Assembly: GCA_043718985.1 (NCBI GenBank)
Contig: JAYSUQ010000224.1
Span: 1-29,722 of the forward strand
Source: UBA4416 sp043718985
GTDB taxonomy: Bacteria > Bacteroidota > Bacteroidia > B-17B0 > Aurantibacillaceae
DNA length: 29,722 nt
Reading direction: 5' to 3'
The translations under genes were made by a program, and so were the position numbers. The notes under the pieces are model-generated. The model did no database searches. It saw nothing but the letters and a program-made list of their open reading frames with translations, and was not told the origin of the DNA. Below, in pieces: positions 18,530 through 26,039 of this stretch; the first letter of the stretch is position 1; each line of letters opens with the position of its first letter.

Positions 18530-19120
18530 TTACAAAATTCTAAATCGCATTTCAATATTTTTATCTTTCCAAATATCATCGGGGCTAATTAAACTGTTAT
18601 GGTATTTAAATTCTAATTCGGCCTGTTTATAGCACTCTTGCACTAACTCCGAACAAATGTATTTTTTATCTTTTGTGCGCTTACCTATTTTAAACAAAAT
18701 ACGACCTGCAATTCTTACTATTTCCCAATTATCATAAGGCTTGGTTAGCAAATCTATTCCGTAACTAATAGCCTTATTAATTGCATTGTTGTTAATTGGA
18801 GTAATAGTTTTACCTACTGCAATTTGCCCTTTGTAGGGTTTATTTTTGCCATGATAATCTTTAATATATTTACTTAAGGGTGCTAAGCGAACACCATATA
18901 GCTTTTCACTTTCTAAAATTAATATTCTATCAAGCGCTTCGTCTTTATAAATGATGCCAACATGGCTCCACGTGCTTTTTGTAAATTTTTGAATTAACTT
19001 GCTAAACATATAATTGCCACTACAAAAAACAATGTCGCCAGTTTTTAATTCGGCGCGAATGGTTTGGTAATTTGTAACATTAATTTGTTTTAATTGCTTA
19101 GTTGTTATTGTTGCTGCCAT
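18530..19120 (-). CDS. YiiX/YebB-like NlpC/P60-superfamily cysteine hydrolase
   Basis: 196 residues. It carries the circularly permuted papain-like (YiiX/YebB, PF05708-type) motif order: LKTGDIVFCSGNYMFSKLIQ (26-45), WSHVGIIYKD with candidate catalytic His53, LILESE with acidic Glu70, KPYDNWE (128-133), and YICSELVQECY with candidate nucleophile Cys156. Members of the group act on amide or acyl bonds, and some are lipid-linked peptide hydrolases. The substrate is unknown. No signal peptide is apparent. The start lies 23 nt inside the end of the upstream haem-binding-domain gene, so the two are probably translated from one message. No other Met occurs before residue 38, which supports the chosen start. 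Confidence 0.8.
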   Translation of the reverse strand: MAATITTKQLKQINVTNYQTIRAELKTGDIVFCSGNYMFSKLIQKFTKSTWSHVGIIYKDEALDRILILESEKLYGVRLAPLSKYIKDYHGKNKPYKGQIAVGKTITPINNNAINKAISYGIDLLTKPYDNWEIVRIAGRILFKIGKRTKDKKYICSELVQECYKQAELEFKYHNSLISPDDIWKDKNIEMRFRIL

Positions 19121-19583
19121 TTTGCGTTTGTTCTTTTAATGCTTTAAACCAATTTACAAGTAATAATCGTTGCGCATCATTTAATTTTGCTTCACCATGC
19201 ATCCAAGTATATGTTTGCATCGGCATTTCTTCTTCTTCAATCATTTCAACACACTCATCTAATTTATGGTTTTGTTTTTTTACCGAAAACGTTTGCCACT
19301 CACTAAAATTTAAATGGTGAGAGCCTTCGTTAATATGATGCTTTATCCACCACGATATGGGTGCAACACTAGTGTACCAAGGATAATTTGGTTGGTTAGA
19401 GTGACAGTCGTAACAAGCAATTTTTAATAAATGTGCTGCCTCAATATTTGGGTTTGTAACGCTAATAAAATCTTTTGTTGCATCAACAGGTTTTATTGTT
19501 TTATCAATAGTAAATAACTGAAGTATAAGTAATAAAAGCGCGACAAAAAGAACGCTTTTTTTTAGTGTAAAATGTTTTTTCAT
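19098..19583 (-). CDS. Haem-binding domain (CxxCH) membrane-anchored protein
   Basis: 161 residues. The N-terminal basic/hydrophobic segment (1-25) is an uncleaved anchor or signal. The core contains a single c-type haem attachment motif CYDCH (Cys57, Cys60, His61) in the context ACYDCHSNQPNYPWYTSVAP, followed by WWIKHHINEGSHHLNFSEW and a C-terminal EEEMPMQTYTWMHGEAKLN, a possible Met ligand region. This matches the Bacteroidota haem-binding domain family (PF14376 type). It should be exported and matured by the cytochrome c assembly system. The redox partner is unknown. The downstream YiiX-like hydrolase gene overlaps it by 23 nt, so the pair forms an operon. Confidence 0.85.
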   Translation of the reverse strand: MKKHFTLKKSVLFVALLLLILQLFTIDKTIKPVDATKDFISVTNPNIEAAHLLKIACYDCHSNQPNYPWYTSVAPISWWIKHHINEGSHHLNFSEWQTFSVKKQNHKLDECVEMIEEEEMPMQTYTWMHGEAKLNDAQRLLLVNWFKALKEQTQNGSNNNN

Positions 19584-19633
19584 TTTTTAAATTTTTATAA
19601 CAGTTTGTAAATATGCTTTAAATTTTGTTTAGT

Positions 19634-19641
19634 TATATTTA
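19634..19641 (+). promoter_or_regulatory. Possible -7 element before the endonuclease/phosphatase lipoprotein gene
   Basis: TATATTTA resembles the Bacteroidota -7 consensus TAnnTTTG with the last base changed. It lies 20 nt before the ATG, giving a plausible short leader. No convincing -33 TTG at normal spacing was seen. Confidence 0.3.
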
Positions 19642-19661
19642 CATTATAAAATAATAACTAC

Positions 19662-20702
19662 ATGATAAAATTTATCTCCACAACACTTTTACTAGCCTCT
19701 ACACTTATGTCGTGTGCACAAACAAAAAAAACAAGCGCAAGTGGCTCGCCAATTACTGTGGCGTTTTATAACTGCGAAAATTTTTTTGATACAAAAAATG
19801 ATCCTGATAAAGACGATGAAGAGTTTTTGCCCGAAGGCAATTATAAATGGGATGATAAAAAATACAATAATAAAATAAAAAAAGTAGCTCAAGTTTTAGA
19901 TAGCACTGTTGCAGGCGATGGCTTGCCCGCACTAGCTGGTATGGTTGAGGTTGAGAATGTTGAAGTGCTAAACGATTTAATTTCAAAATCGCAATTTAAT
20001 ACAAAACCATATGGCGCTTTGTGCACCACTGGGCGCGATGGTAGAAGTATTGATGTGGGTTTAATTTACGATAAATCTGTTTTTACTTTACAAACATCGG
20101 AAGAGTTAAACGCAACTAACGAAAAGTTAGGCGATTATAAAACACGCAACATTTTATTTGCAACATTAAAAGCAATAAATAACGATGTAATATATGTGTT
20201 TGTTAACCATTGGCCTAGCCGACGAGATGGTGAAAAAGAAAGTGAACCTCGCCGTATTTATGCTGCCGAAGTTGTACGTAAAAAAATTGACGAGTTACAA
20301 AAAAAAGATAAAAGCGCTAAAATAATTGTAATGGGCGATTTAAACGACCATCCAGATAATGCGAGCATTCAAAATACATTACGCGCTAGTGATGCTCCAA
20401 AAGGAAAAGGCGATTTATTAAATGCGTTTCAAATATTAGATAAAAACAAACAAGGCACACATTATTTTGATAAGGAATGGCGAGTGCTTGATCATATTAT
20501 TGTATCGCAAGGTTTTGTAGGTGCAAAAAAAGGGTATAAGTTTAATAAAGAAAATGCTTTTATAATGCGTAAAGATTTTGTATTATTTAAAAACAATAAA
20601 ACTGGCGAAGAAAAACCAAACCGTACCTATGGTGCCGATTTTAAATATTATAACGGTTACAGCGATCACCTATCGGTTTATATAACCCTGCAAAGTAATT
20701 AA
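19662..20702 (+). CDS. Endonuclease/exonuclease/phosphatase family lipoprotein
   Basis: 346 residues. A lipoprotein signal peptide ends in the lipobox LMSC (Cys18). The EEP (DNase I-like) fold follows: FYNCENFFD (35-43) with the metal-linked Asn/Glu region, GMVEVEN (93-99), RSIDVGLIYD (128-137), VFVNHWPSRR (179-188) with catalytic His183, VMGDLNDHP (223-231) with Asp226 and Asn228, LDHIIVS, and the terminal YSDHLSVYI with His336. All major active-site motifs are present, so activity on phosphodiester or phosphomonoester bonds is expected at the outer membrane or periplasm. The substrate (DNA, phospholipid or inositol phosphate) is not evident. A strong hairpin terminator follows at 20706-20739. 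Confidence 0.9.
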   Translation: MIKFISTTLLLASTLMSCAQTKKTSASGSPITVAFYNCENFFDTKNDPDKDDEEFLPEGNYKWDDKKYNNKIKKVAQVLDSTVAGDGLPALAGMVEVENVEVLNDLISKSQFNTKPYGALCTTGRDGRSIDVGLIYDKSVFTLQTSEELNATNEKLGDYKTRNILFATLKAINNDVIYVFVNHWPSRRDGEKESEPRRIYAAEVVRKKIDELQKKDKSAKIIVMGDLNDHPDNASIQNTLRASDAPKGKGDLLNAFQILDKNKQGTHYFDKEWRVLDHIIVSQGFVGAKKGYKFNKENAFIMRKDFVLFKNNKTGEEKPNRTYGADFKYYNGYSDHLSVYITLQSN

Positions 20703-20705
20703 ACT

Positions 20706-20739
20706 AAAAAAGCCTGTCTACTTTCGTAAACAGGCTTTT
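20706..20739. terminator. Bidirectional intrinsic terminator
   Basis: AAAAAGCCTGT (20706-20716) pairs with ACAGGCTTTTT (20729-20739). An inner TAC-TTTC-GTA extends the stem after one mismatch. A runs on one side and T runs on the other let it stop both the plus-strand lipoprotein gene (4 nt past its stop) and the convergent DUF4412-like gene. Confidence 0.9.
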
Positions 20740-20755
20740 TTTTAAAATCTCAATT

Positions 20756-21397
20756 TTATTTTTGCTCAAACTTTTTATAATCAGCAGGCACTGTTAATTT
20801 AGATGCATCAATATCTGATTTGTTAATTTTAGAAACCTCTAATTTAGATATTAAACGGCTATCTGTAATTGTTTTTTCTTCAGATAATAATGGCATTGAG
20901 CCTTTTGGTAAATCTTTAATTTGATTGAAATAAATGCTTTGTTTATCTTTTCTGTTCCAAATTTTTACTAATGGGGCAAAAAATTCAAATTTTGATGTTG
21001 TAACCCAGTAAGTAATAATGGTATTTTCGTCGGTATTTTTAACAACATACTCAACACATTTTTGACCTTGTATTGTTTTTGAGCCAGCTCCTTTTGTTGA
21101 TACACAGTTACCTTTAATTGTTGGTGCTGTTTCTGATTTGTGCTCGCCCCAAACTTTGCGCACAGGGTTAACAAATTTAATTTGCTTATTAGCAATATCA
21201 AAAACAAAACTACCTTCTACTTTTCCCGATTTACGGCCAATTTGATCTAACTTAACATCGTTACCTTTCACATAATAAATGTTTGTGGTGGTATCTTTGT
21301 TTGTTTCCATTTTAAATTCAATACTGCCTCCAAACGATTGAGCAATTGCAGCAGTTGTTAAAGAGATACTAGCGATTAAAAATTTTATTTTATTCAT
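20756..21397 (-). CDS. Secreted DUF4412-like protein
   Basis: 213 residues. A clear signal peptide (1-20, ITTAAIAQ-type end) precedes SFGGSIEFKMETNKDTT and strand-rich sequence with YYVKGNDVKLDQIG, VFDIANKQIKFVNPVRKVW and KTIQGQKCVEYVVKN. This is the layout of Bacteroidota DUF4412-type proteins, which have an LolA/LppX-like half-barrel flavour. Two cysteines (in KGNCVS and GQKCVE) could form a disulfide in the periplasm. The function is not established. The gene is divergent from yraN across 56 nt and ends at a shared terminator. Family assignment is by pattern only. Confidence 0.7.
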   Translation of the reverse strand: MNKIKFLIASISLTTAAIAQSFGGSIEFKMETNKDTTTNIYYVKGNDVKLDQIGRKSGKVEGSFVFDIANKQIKFVNPVRKVWGEHKSETAPTIKGNCVSTKGAGSKTIQGQKCVEYVVKNTDENTIITYWVTTSKFEFFAPLVKIWNRKDKQSIYFNQIKDLPKGSMPLLSEEKTITDSRLISKLEVSKINKSDIDASKLTVPADYKKFEQK

Positions 21398-21425
21398 TTA
21401 TTTTGTTTTAAATTTTACACTAAAT

Positions 21426-21445
21426 TAATATTATTTTTAATATTA
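21426..21445. promoter_or_regulatory. Paired TAATATTA palindromes in a divergent promoter gap
   Basis: Two identical self-complementary octamers TAATATTA (21426-21433 and 21438-21445) are separated by TTTT, only 8 nt before the yraN start and within the 56-nt gap to the divergent gene. This could be an operator for both genes, or simply AT-rich chance. Confidence 0.25.
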
Positions 21446-21453
21446 TAAAAACT

Positions 21454-21816
21454 ATGCCAAATAATAAACAAATAGGCGACGAGGGCGAACTTTTAGCTTT
21501 AAATTTTTTAATAAAAAATAAGTATAAAATACTTGCTAAAAACTGGCGTCACAAACATTTAGAAATTGATATTATTGCCTGTATTAATAACACTTTAGTA
21601 ATAGTTGAGGTTAAATTACGCGAAGGCGATGCATACGGAAAACCTGAAGATTTTGTAACTAAAAGCAAGCAAAAAAATTTAATAAAAGCTGCCCATTATT
21701 ATATTACCGAAAATAACATAAATTGGGAAACTCGTTTTGATATTATTGCTGTTTTAAAACAAAATGGCACTCATAATATAAATCATATTACCGATGCGTT
21801 TTATGCCACTTTATAA
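21454..21816 (+). CDS. yraN: YraN/UPF0102 family nuclease-like protein
   Basis: 120 residues, the standard length of the family. It starts with the typical NKQIGDEGELLALNFLI (helix with Glu12), followed by ILAKNWRHKHLEIDIIA with Asp39, then LVIVEVKLRE with Glu52 and Lys54, which is the PD-(D/E)xK nuclease core. The C-terminal HYYITENNINWETRFDIIAVL matches the family ending. The biochemical role remains poorly defined, though the fold is that of Holliday-junction-resolvase-like nucleases. The stop overlaps by 6 nt, tail-to-tail, with the anti-sigma gene on the other strand. Confidence 0.92.
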   Translation: MPNNKQIGDEGELLALNFLIKNKYKILAKNWRHKHLEIDIIACINNTLVIVEVKLREGDAYGKPEDFVTKSKQKNLIKAAHYYITENNINWETRFDIIAVLKQNGTHNINHITDAFYATL

Positions 21817-22854
21817 TTTAGTAGCTAATTTATGTTGAATGCTTAAACCGCCTACGTTTAAATTATAATTTAACTTATTACTACTGCCGTTAACGTTTTT
21901 AGCACCTAAACTGTTTACATTTTTTAATGCATTACTTGCTAGTGCCCAAAAACTTGTTTTGGCAACGGTTGTTGTGCTTAAATCCTCGTCATCGGTCTCA
22001 ATTATTACACTAACATGCTTGTTGTTTTTATTGCTTAGCTGCACAACATCACTTTTTTGCACATTACTATTAATCGAATCTGCATTATTTATTAATAAAT
22101 TATTATTTATAGGATCATTAACATTTGCAATGGCAGGTAATTGTTGTTGGTTTATAATAATGGGCGCAACTGTTTTTAATTTTTTTAGTAAAGTTTTTTT
22201 TCTTGATTGATTGCTATTGGATTTATTTACTGAAAGCTTTTGTTCAATTTTTTTAATATGTTGTTGCATCGTATTTTTTTCATCAATTACTCTTGTTTTA
22301 TTTTTAAGCGCGCTTAAATTATTGTTGGCAATAGTTTTTGTTGGACTAATGGCTGTGTTAAATGTTAAATTCCAAAATAACAACAAGCCAATTATAAAAA
22401 CAATAAATGCTGCTACAGAATACTGCGGCAAACTAAAATTTAACCATATAATTTTCGATTTTCGTTTTAATTTATTTTTATGTGGGTAGTTAATTTGTAA
22501 ATTAGGTTGGGCAATTGTGTGTTTATATTGGCTTAACTGCTTAGCCAAATCGGGGTTTAAGGCGCAATTTTTTTCGAGGGTTAGTTTTTCTTTTTCAGAT
22601 AATTGGTTTTCGATGTAAGCAACTAGCTGTGTTTCAGAAACTAAATTAGATTCCGTTTTTTTTAGGCTATCTTTATCTAAAAATGGCGTTGTGTTGCACT
22701 CAAGTTTATTAAACGTTAAACTACTTAAACTCAAGTTTAACTGTGGATTAATTATTAAAAATACTTCTAACTCACTGCATAAAGATTCGCTTAAATTTCC
22801 GTCACAAAAATCAAGCAAAAATGCTTCGTAATTATTTAAGGTAATGTGTTGCAT
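21811..22854 (-). CDS. Membrane protein, probable anti-sigma factor
   Basis: 347 residues. The cytoplasmic N-terminus (1-135) contains the NYEAFLLDFCDGNLSE motif and a second similar segment (TQLVAYIENQLSEKEKLTLEKN), both resembling the acidic helices at the start of Bacteroidota anti-sigma factors. A basic stop (KNKLKRKSK, 126-134) precedes one transmembrane helix at about 146-163. The periplasmic part is Asn/Ser/Lys-rich, low-complexity and probably disordered, ending VGGLSIQHKLATKL. Its ATG shares one base with the sigma gene's stop codon (TAATG), so translation is coupled, which is typical for sigma/anti-sigma pairs. No protein family is recognised for the periplasmic part. Confidence 0.72.
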   Translation of the reverse strand: MQHITLNNYEAFLLDFCDGNLSESLCSELEVFLIINPQLNLSLSSLTFNKLECNTTPFLDKDSLKKTESNLVSETQLVAYIENQLSEKEKLTLEKNCALNPDLAKQLSQYKHTIAQPNLQINYPHKNKLKRKSKIIWLNFSLPQYSVAAFIVFIIGLLLFWNLTFNTAISPTKTIANNNLSALKNKTRVIDEKNTMQQHIKKIEQKLSVNKSNSNQSRKKTLLKKLKTVAPIIINQQQLPAIANVNDPINNNLLINNADSINSNVQKSDVVQLSNKNNKHVSVIIETDDEDLSTTTVAKTSFWALASNALKNVNSLGAKNVNGSSNKLNYNLNVGGLSIQHKLATKL

Positions 22855-23339
22855 TATATTATAATTTCTAGTTTTACTAAATAATTTTTTAAAAAGGTTC
22901 GGGCTCTAAAAATATAAACCTTTACCTGGCTTTCGCTTAAATCGGTAATTTTACCAATTTCTGTATAATCATACCCTTCATAATCGCGCAGTAAAATAAC
23001 TGTTTTTTGTATTTCGGGTAATTTATCAAGCGCGCTATTTAATATCGATTTAATATCGCTGTAATGAGTTTCGTGTTTTAATTTATGTTCAACCACATCA
23101 TTAAAATCGCCCTGTTTTTTTGCTTTACGGGTATAATCTACTAATGTGTGGTGGGCAGCTGTAAATAAATACGATTTTGCATTAGGGCTTTCAATATCAG
23201 ATACTTTGCGCCACACTTTTTCAAAGGTATCTTGTACAATATCCTTTGCAATATCCTCATCTTTTATATGCTTTAAAATAAAGCGATACAAGTTATCAGA
23301 ATACAAATCAACACACGTATTAAATTCTAAAACAGTCAC
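22854..23339 (-). CDS. ECF-type RNA polymerase sigma factor
   Basis: 161 residues. Region 2 is at about 10-75, with DIAKDIVQDTFEKVWRKV (29-46) and SYLFTAAHHTLVDYTRK (56-72). Region 4 is at about 98-152, with LDKLPEIQKTVILLRDYEGYDYTEIGKI and recognition helix LSESQVKVYIFRARTFLK. Both regions are intact and closely match the SigE/RpoE-like Bacteroidota ECF group. Coupled by a TAATG overlap to the membrane protein downstream, which is probably its anti-sigma factor. This is the second ECF unit of the window and is not closely similar to the one at 1210-1767. Confidence 0.94.
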   Translation of the reverse strand: MTVLEFNTCVDLYSDNLYRFILKHIKDEDIAKDIVQDTFEKVWRKVSDIESPNAKSYLFTAAHHTLVDYTRKAKKQGDFNDVVEHKLKHETHYSDIKSILNSALDKLPEIQKTVILLRDYEGYDYTEIGKITDLSESQVKVYIFRARTFLKNYLVKLEIII

Positions 23340-23400
23340 CGTTAATTAATTTAAATATAAGACGCTTAGTGGCTTATTAAAGTTACAGTTTAGTTGCAAC

Positions 23401-23439
23401 AAAAACAAAACCCACTGATTATCAATAGGTTTTGTTTTT
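23401..23439 (-). terminator. Intrinsic terminator of the hydrolase operon
   Basis: A perfect 12-bp outer stem AAAAACAAAACC (23401-23412) pairs with GGTTTTGTTTTT (23428-23439), with an inner TGA-TTA-TCA. It sits 38 nt beyond the hydrolase stop on the minus strand and ends in a T run. The symmetric A/T flanks mean it could act in both directions. Confidence 0.88.
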
Positions 23440-23476
23440 AAATTAAATGGTTAAATTGATTTTTAAACGAAAAAAA

Positions 23477-25072
23477 TTATTCTTTTACAAATTTTTTTGT
23501 TGCCACCAACTTTTCTTTTTGTCGCAACTCAATAAAATAAATGCCGTTTTGCAATTGCTGAACGTTAATTGTAGTTTGTTGATTATTAAGCTTGTGTTGT
23601 AAAACAACTTGACCCAATGTATTTGTAATTGTAATATTGTGGGTTTCGTTTACCATTAATAATTTAATATTAATAATTTCGTTGGTTGGGTTAGGATATA
23701 AACTAAACGCCTCGTTTATTAAATTATTATTTGTTATTGCTGTAATGGTTGGATTTGGTAGCACCCTAATATACTGTTTGCTACTAATATCCCAATTACT
23801 ACAACCAGTTGCATTTGTTGCTTTTAATTGAACTAAGTAAAAACTACCTGGGAAATAAAAAAAACCCGATATACCATTACCTAGAGTAGAGTCGGCTGTA
23901 TAGGTATAAGTGTGTGTTGGGTTAATTTGTGTACTTGTATTACCATCGCCAAAATCCCATAAATAACTGGTAGCGCCAATACTATTATTACTAAAACTTA
24001 CGGTAGCATTTGGCAATGTAACGGTTTTTAAATTTGATGTAAAACTAGCAATTGGTGCCAATTGTGTGGTTGGTTTATAAGGTGTATCAAACAACAACCT
24101 TTCGGCAATGGTAAAGGTATCGGTTGGTAAATTTTTGTTGTTATATAGTAACGATTGGTTGTGGCCAACACCTACCACCTCACGGTATTTCCAATTTAAT
24201 GTGGCGCCATAATGTGGCGCATCTGTTAAGCCAAAATTATAAAATGTTTGTGCGCGTTGGTATCTGTTGCTACCTTGCGCCATGGCACTAGCATTATCAC
24301 TTAAGTGTGCAGTATCGGCAGTGCCAATTAGCACGCCGTAATTTTCGTTATAGTATTGCTTTATATGCTCGGGGCATTTAAAAGTATAGTAAGTGTCGTT
24401 TTCGTCACAACTAGATGTAAAAGCCTCGTTAGCAGGGCTAAATATCAATCCACTTAGCCAAGGCATGGGCACACCATTAAAGGTATCTGTAGGAAACGTG
24501 TAGTAATATGGGTTTACAGATACAGCCATTTTTATGGGGATAGAATCGGGATATGCTTGCCTAATTAGCATATAACGGGTTACAAATTGCCCCCCCATCG
24601 AAAAGCCAATTAAATACACAGGCACATTTGTTCGGCTTTCTCGGTTTAAAACATATTGATAAATCTCTTTTAATAAATATACATCGGGGACCTTTACAAC
24701 ACAATGAAATTCATTTAAAGTGTCAATATAAGCAGACTCTGCGGCGTGTGATAATTGGTTATCAATACCAATAATTAAAGCCTGCCTTCTATCGGCAATG
24801 GCCATTAAATGGCTAATGGGCTCAAGCCCTGTGCCACCTGTGCCATGCAAGGCAATTAAAATTGGGCTTGTGGTTGGGTTGTAGGTTGTTGGCTTATAAA
24901 AATAAAAAGATCTACTGCCGCCATAAGCCCCCTGAGTGTAGTTAAAATTACCCTGGGTGCTGTATTGAGGAAAAATAGAATCTTTACTAATCCCAAACGG
25001 AATTACCGTTTGGGATATTAATGCACAATTAATAACAATTAAACTACTTATAAATAAAGCTGTTAGTTTCAT
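23477..25072 (-). CDS. Secreted alpha/beta hydrolase with PKD domain and T9SS type A signal
   Basis: 531 residues. A signal peptide at 1-20 is followed by an alpha/beta-hydrolase domain (about 50-315) of the feruloyl esterase/PHB depolymerase-like type: the SRSFYFYKPTTYNPTTSPILIALHG strand and oxyanion region (HG at 76-77), nucleophile elbow GFSMGG with Ser158, candidate Asp253 in LIGTADTAHLSD, and candidate His304 in VGVGHNQ. A PKD domain follows at about 340-435 (YLWDFGDGNTS), then a type A T9SS sorting domain over the last 75 residues (SLYPNPTNEIINIK, LGQVVLQ, LQNGIYFIEL, KKFVKE). The enzyme should be exported by T9SS and anchored or released outside the cell. The ester substrate is unknown. 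Its ATG overlaps the stop of the upstream fragment by one base (TAATG), so they are co-transcribed. A terminator follows 38 nt downstream. Confidence 0.9.
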   Translation of the reverse strand: MKLTALFISSLIVINCALISQTVIPFGISKDSIFPQYSTQGNFNYTQGAYGGSRSFYFYKPTTYNPTTSPILIALHGTGGTGLEPISHLMAIADRRQALIIGIDNQLSHAAESAYIDTLNEFHCVVKVPDVYLLKEIYQYVLNRESRTNVPVYLIGFSMGGQFVTRYMLIRQAYPDSIPIKMAVSVNPYYYTFPTDTFNGVPMPWLSGLIFSPANEAFTSSCDENDTYYTFKCPEHIKQYYNENYGVLIGTADTAHLSDNASAMAQGSNRYQRAQTFYNFGLTDAPHYGATLNWKYREVVGVGHNQSLLYNNKNLPTDTFTIAERLLFDTPYKPTTQLAPIASFTSNLKTVTLPNATVSFSNNSIGATSYLWDFGDGNTSTQINPTHTYTYTADSTLGNGISGFFYFPGSFYLVQLKATNATGCSNWDISSKQYIRVLPNPTITAITNNNLINEAFSLYPNPTNEIINIKLLMVNETHNITITNTLGQVVLQHKLNNQQTTINVQQLQNGIYFIELRQKEKLVATKKFVKE

Positions 25073-25914
25073 TAATGGTGTATTATTAATTTAGTGTTAG
25101 TGCTTGTTTTATTGGCAATTACTTTAATTAAATAAATACCTTCATTCAGGTCTTTAGTATCTAAATTTATACTTTGCTCAATAGTTTGCATTGTTTTAAT
25201 TAATTGCCCCGCAAAGTTATAAATTTCTATTGTAATTAGCTCGTTTAGTGTTTGCAAACCTTCTATACTAATATTGCACACATCGTTACTTGGGTTTGGC
25301 AATAATTGCACATTAAATTGTTCTATTACCTGCTCGTCATTTAAATTTTGCAAACGTGCAGCGCTATTTGTTTTGCAAAACCCCACACAATCGCCGTGCG
25401 CAATATGATTTGCTAGCGCATTTTGGCTAACCAATAAGCTGTTGCCATTATGGCAAATGGTTACTTTTTTGCCGTTATCACTTAAGCCAGTTTCTACCAT
25501 AATAGTATCATTTAACTCTGCCGTGCAACCATTACGTGTAACGGTTAGGCGTATGTTTTTATAACCTACATTGTTATTAAAAGCTATATGTAAAGGGTTT
25601 TTAACAGTAGATGTGCTTGGCACACCATCTTCAAAATTCCACATAAAAGTAGCGTTATTAGGGGTAGTACCTGTGTAATTAAAATCATATAACAAACCCG
25701 TTTGTGAGCAACTGTGTTTGTAATTAAAATTTGCATCGGGCTCAGGCGTATCAAATAAGGTGTTTTTTGTTACATCTGTTAAAACCACTTCATTGCCATC
25801 AAAATAAATACCTGTTTGGTTTGTTATTACTGTGCCATCGGCTAAGCCCACTTTAGGTAAAATGCTAAATATTACAAAACCTTTTGCGCCATCGCCTGTG
25901 TTTTTGCCCGGCAA
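25072..25914 (-). pseudogene. 3' remnant of a large T9SS type A cargo gene
   Basis: 280 residues can be read from a TTG at 25914. The frame is open only to a TAA at 25951-25953, and no in-frame ATG lies between. The protein begins in mid-domain: RFELPGKNTGDGAKGFV, SILPKVGLADGTVI and TGIYFDGNEV are the tail of the domain that in other Bacteroidota T9SS proteins precedes the C-terminal region (DUF7619-like, usual motif IYFDFN). A PKD-like domain (FMWNFEDGVPSTSTVKNP), a KVTICHNGN ... AHGDCVGFC motif and a type A sorting domain (LLPNPSNDVCNISIEG, LNEGIYLIKV) follow. There is no signal peptide, so the product could not be secreted. Inference: the 5' part was deleted. The stop overlaps the hydrolase ATG, so transcription through it may still matter for that gene. 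Confidence 0.75.
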
Positions 25915-26039
25915 CTCAAATCTAATAACTAAATGTTTTTGTAATAAAAATTAATTATTTGACATCCTAAAATAATACATTTATAAAAATATACTACAGG
26001 AAAAATTACACCAACTAAAAAATGAATGTTTAATCCCCC

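Noticed and set aside
19692..19986. Minus-strand frames of 66-77 codons opposite the lipoprotein gene start
   Set aside because: They lie opposite a well-supported gene, are Phe/Ile/Tyr-rich by base composition and have no recognisable feature.
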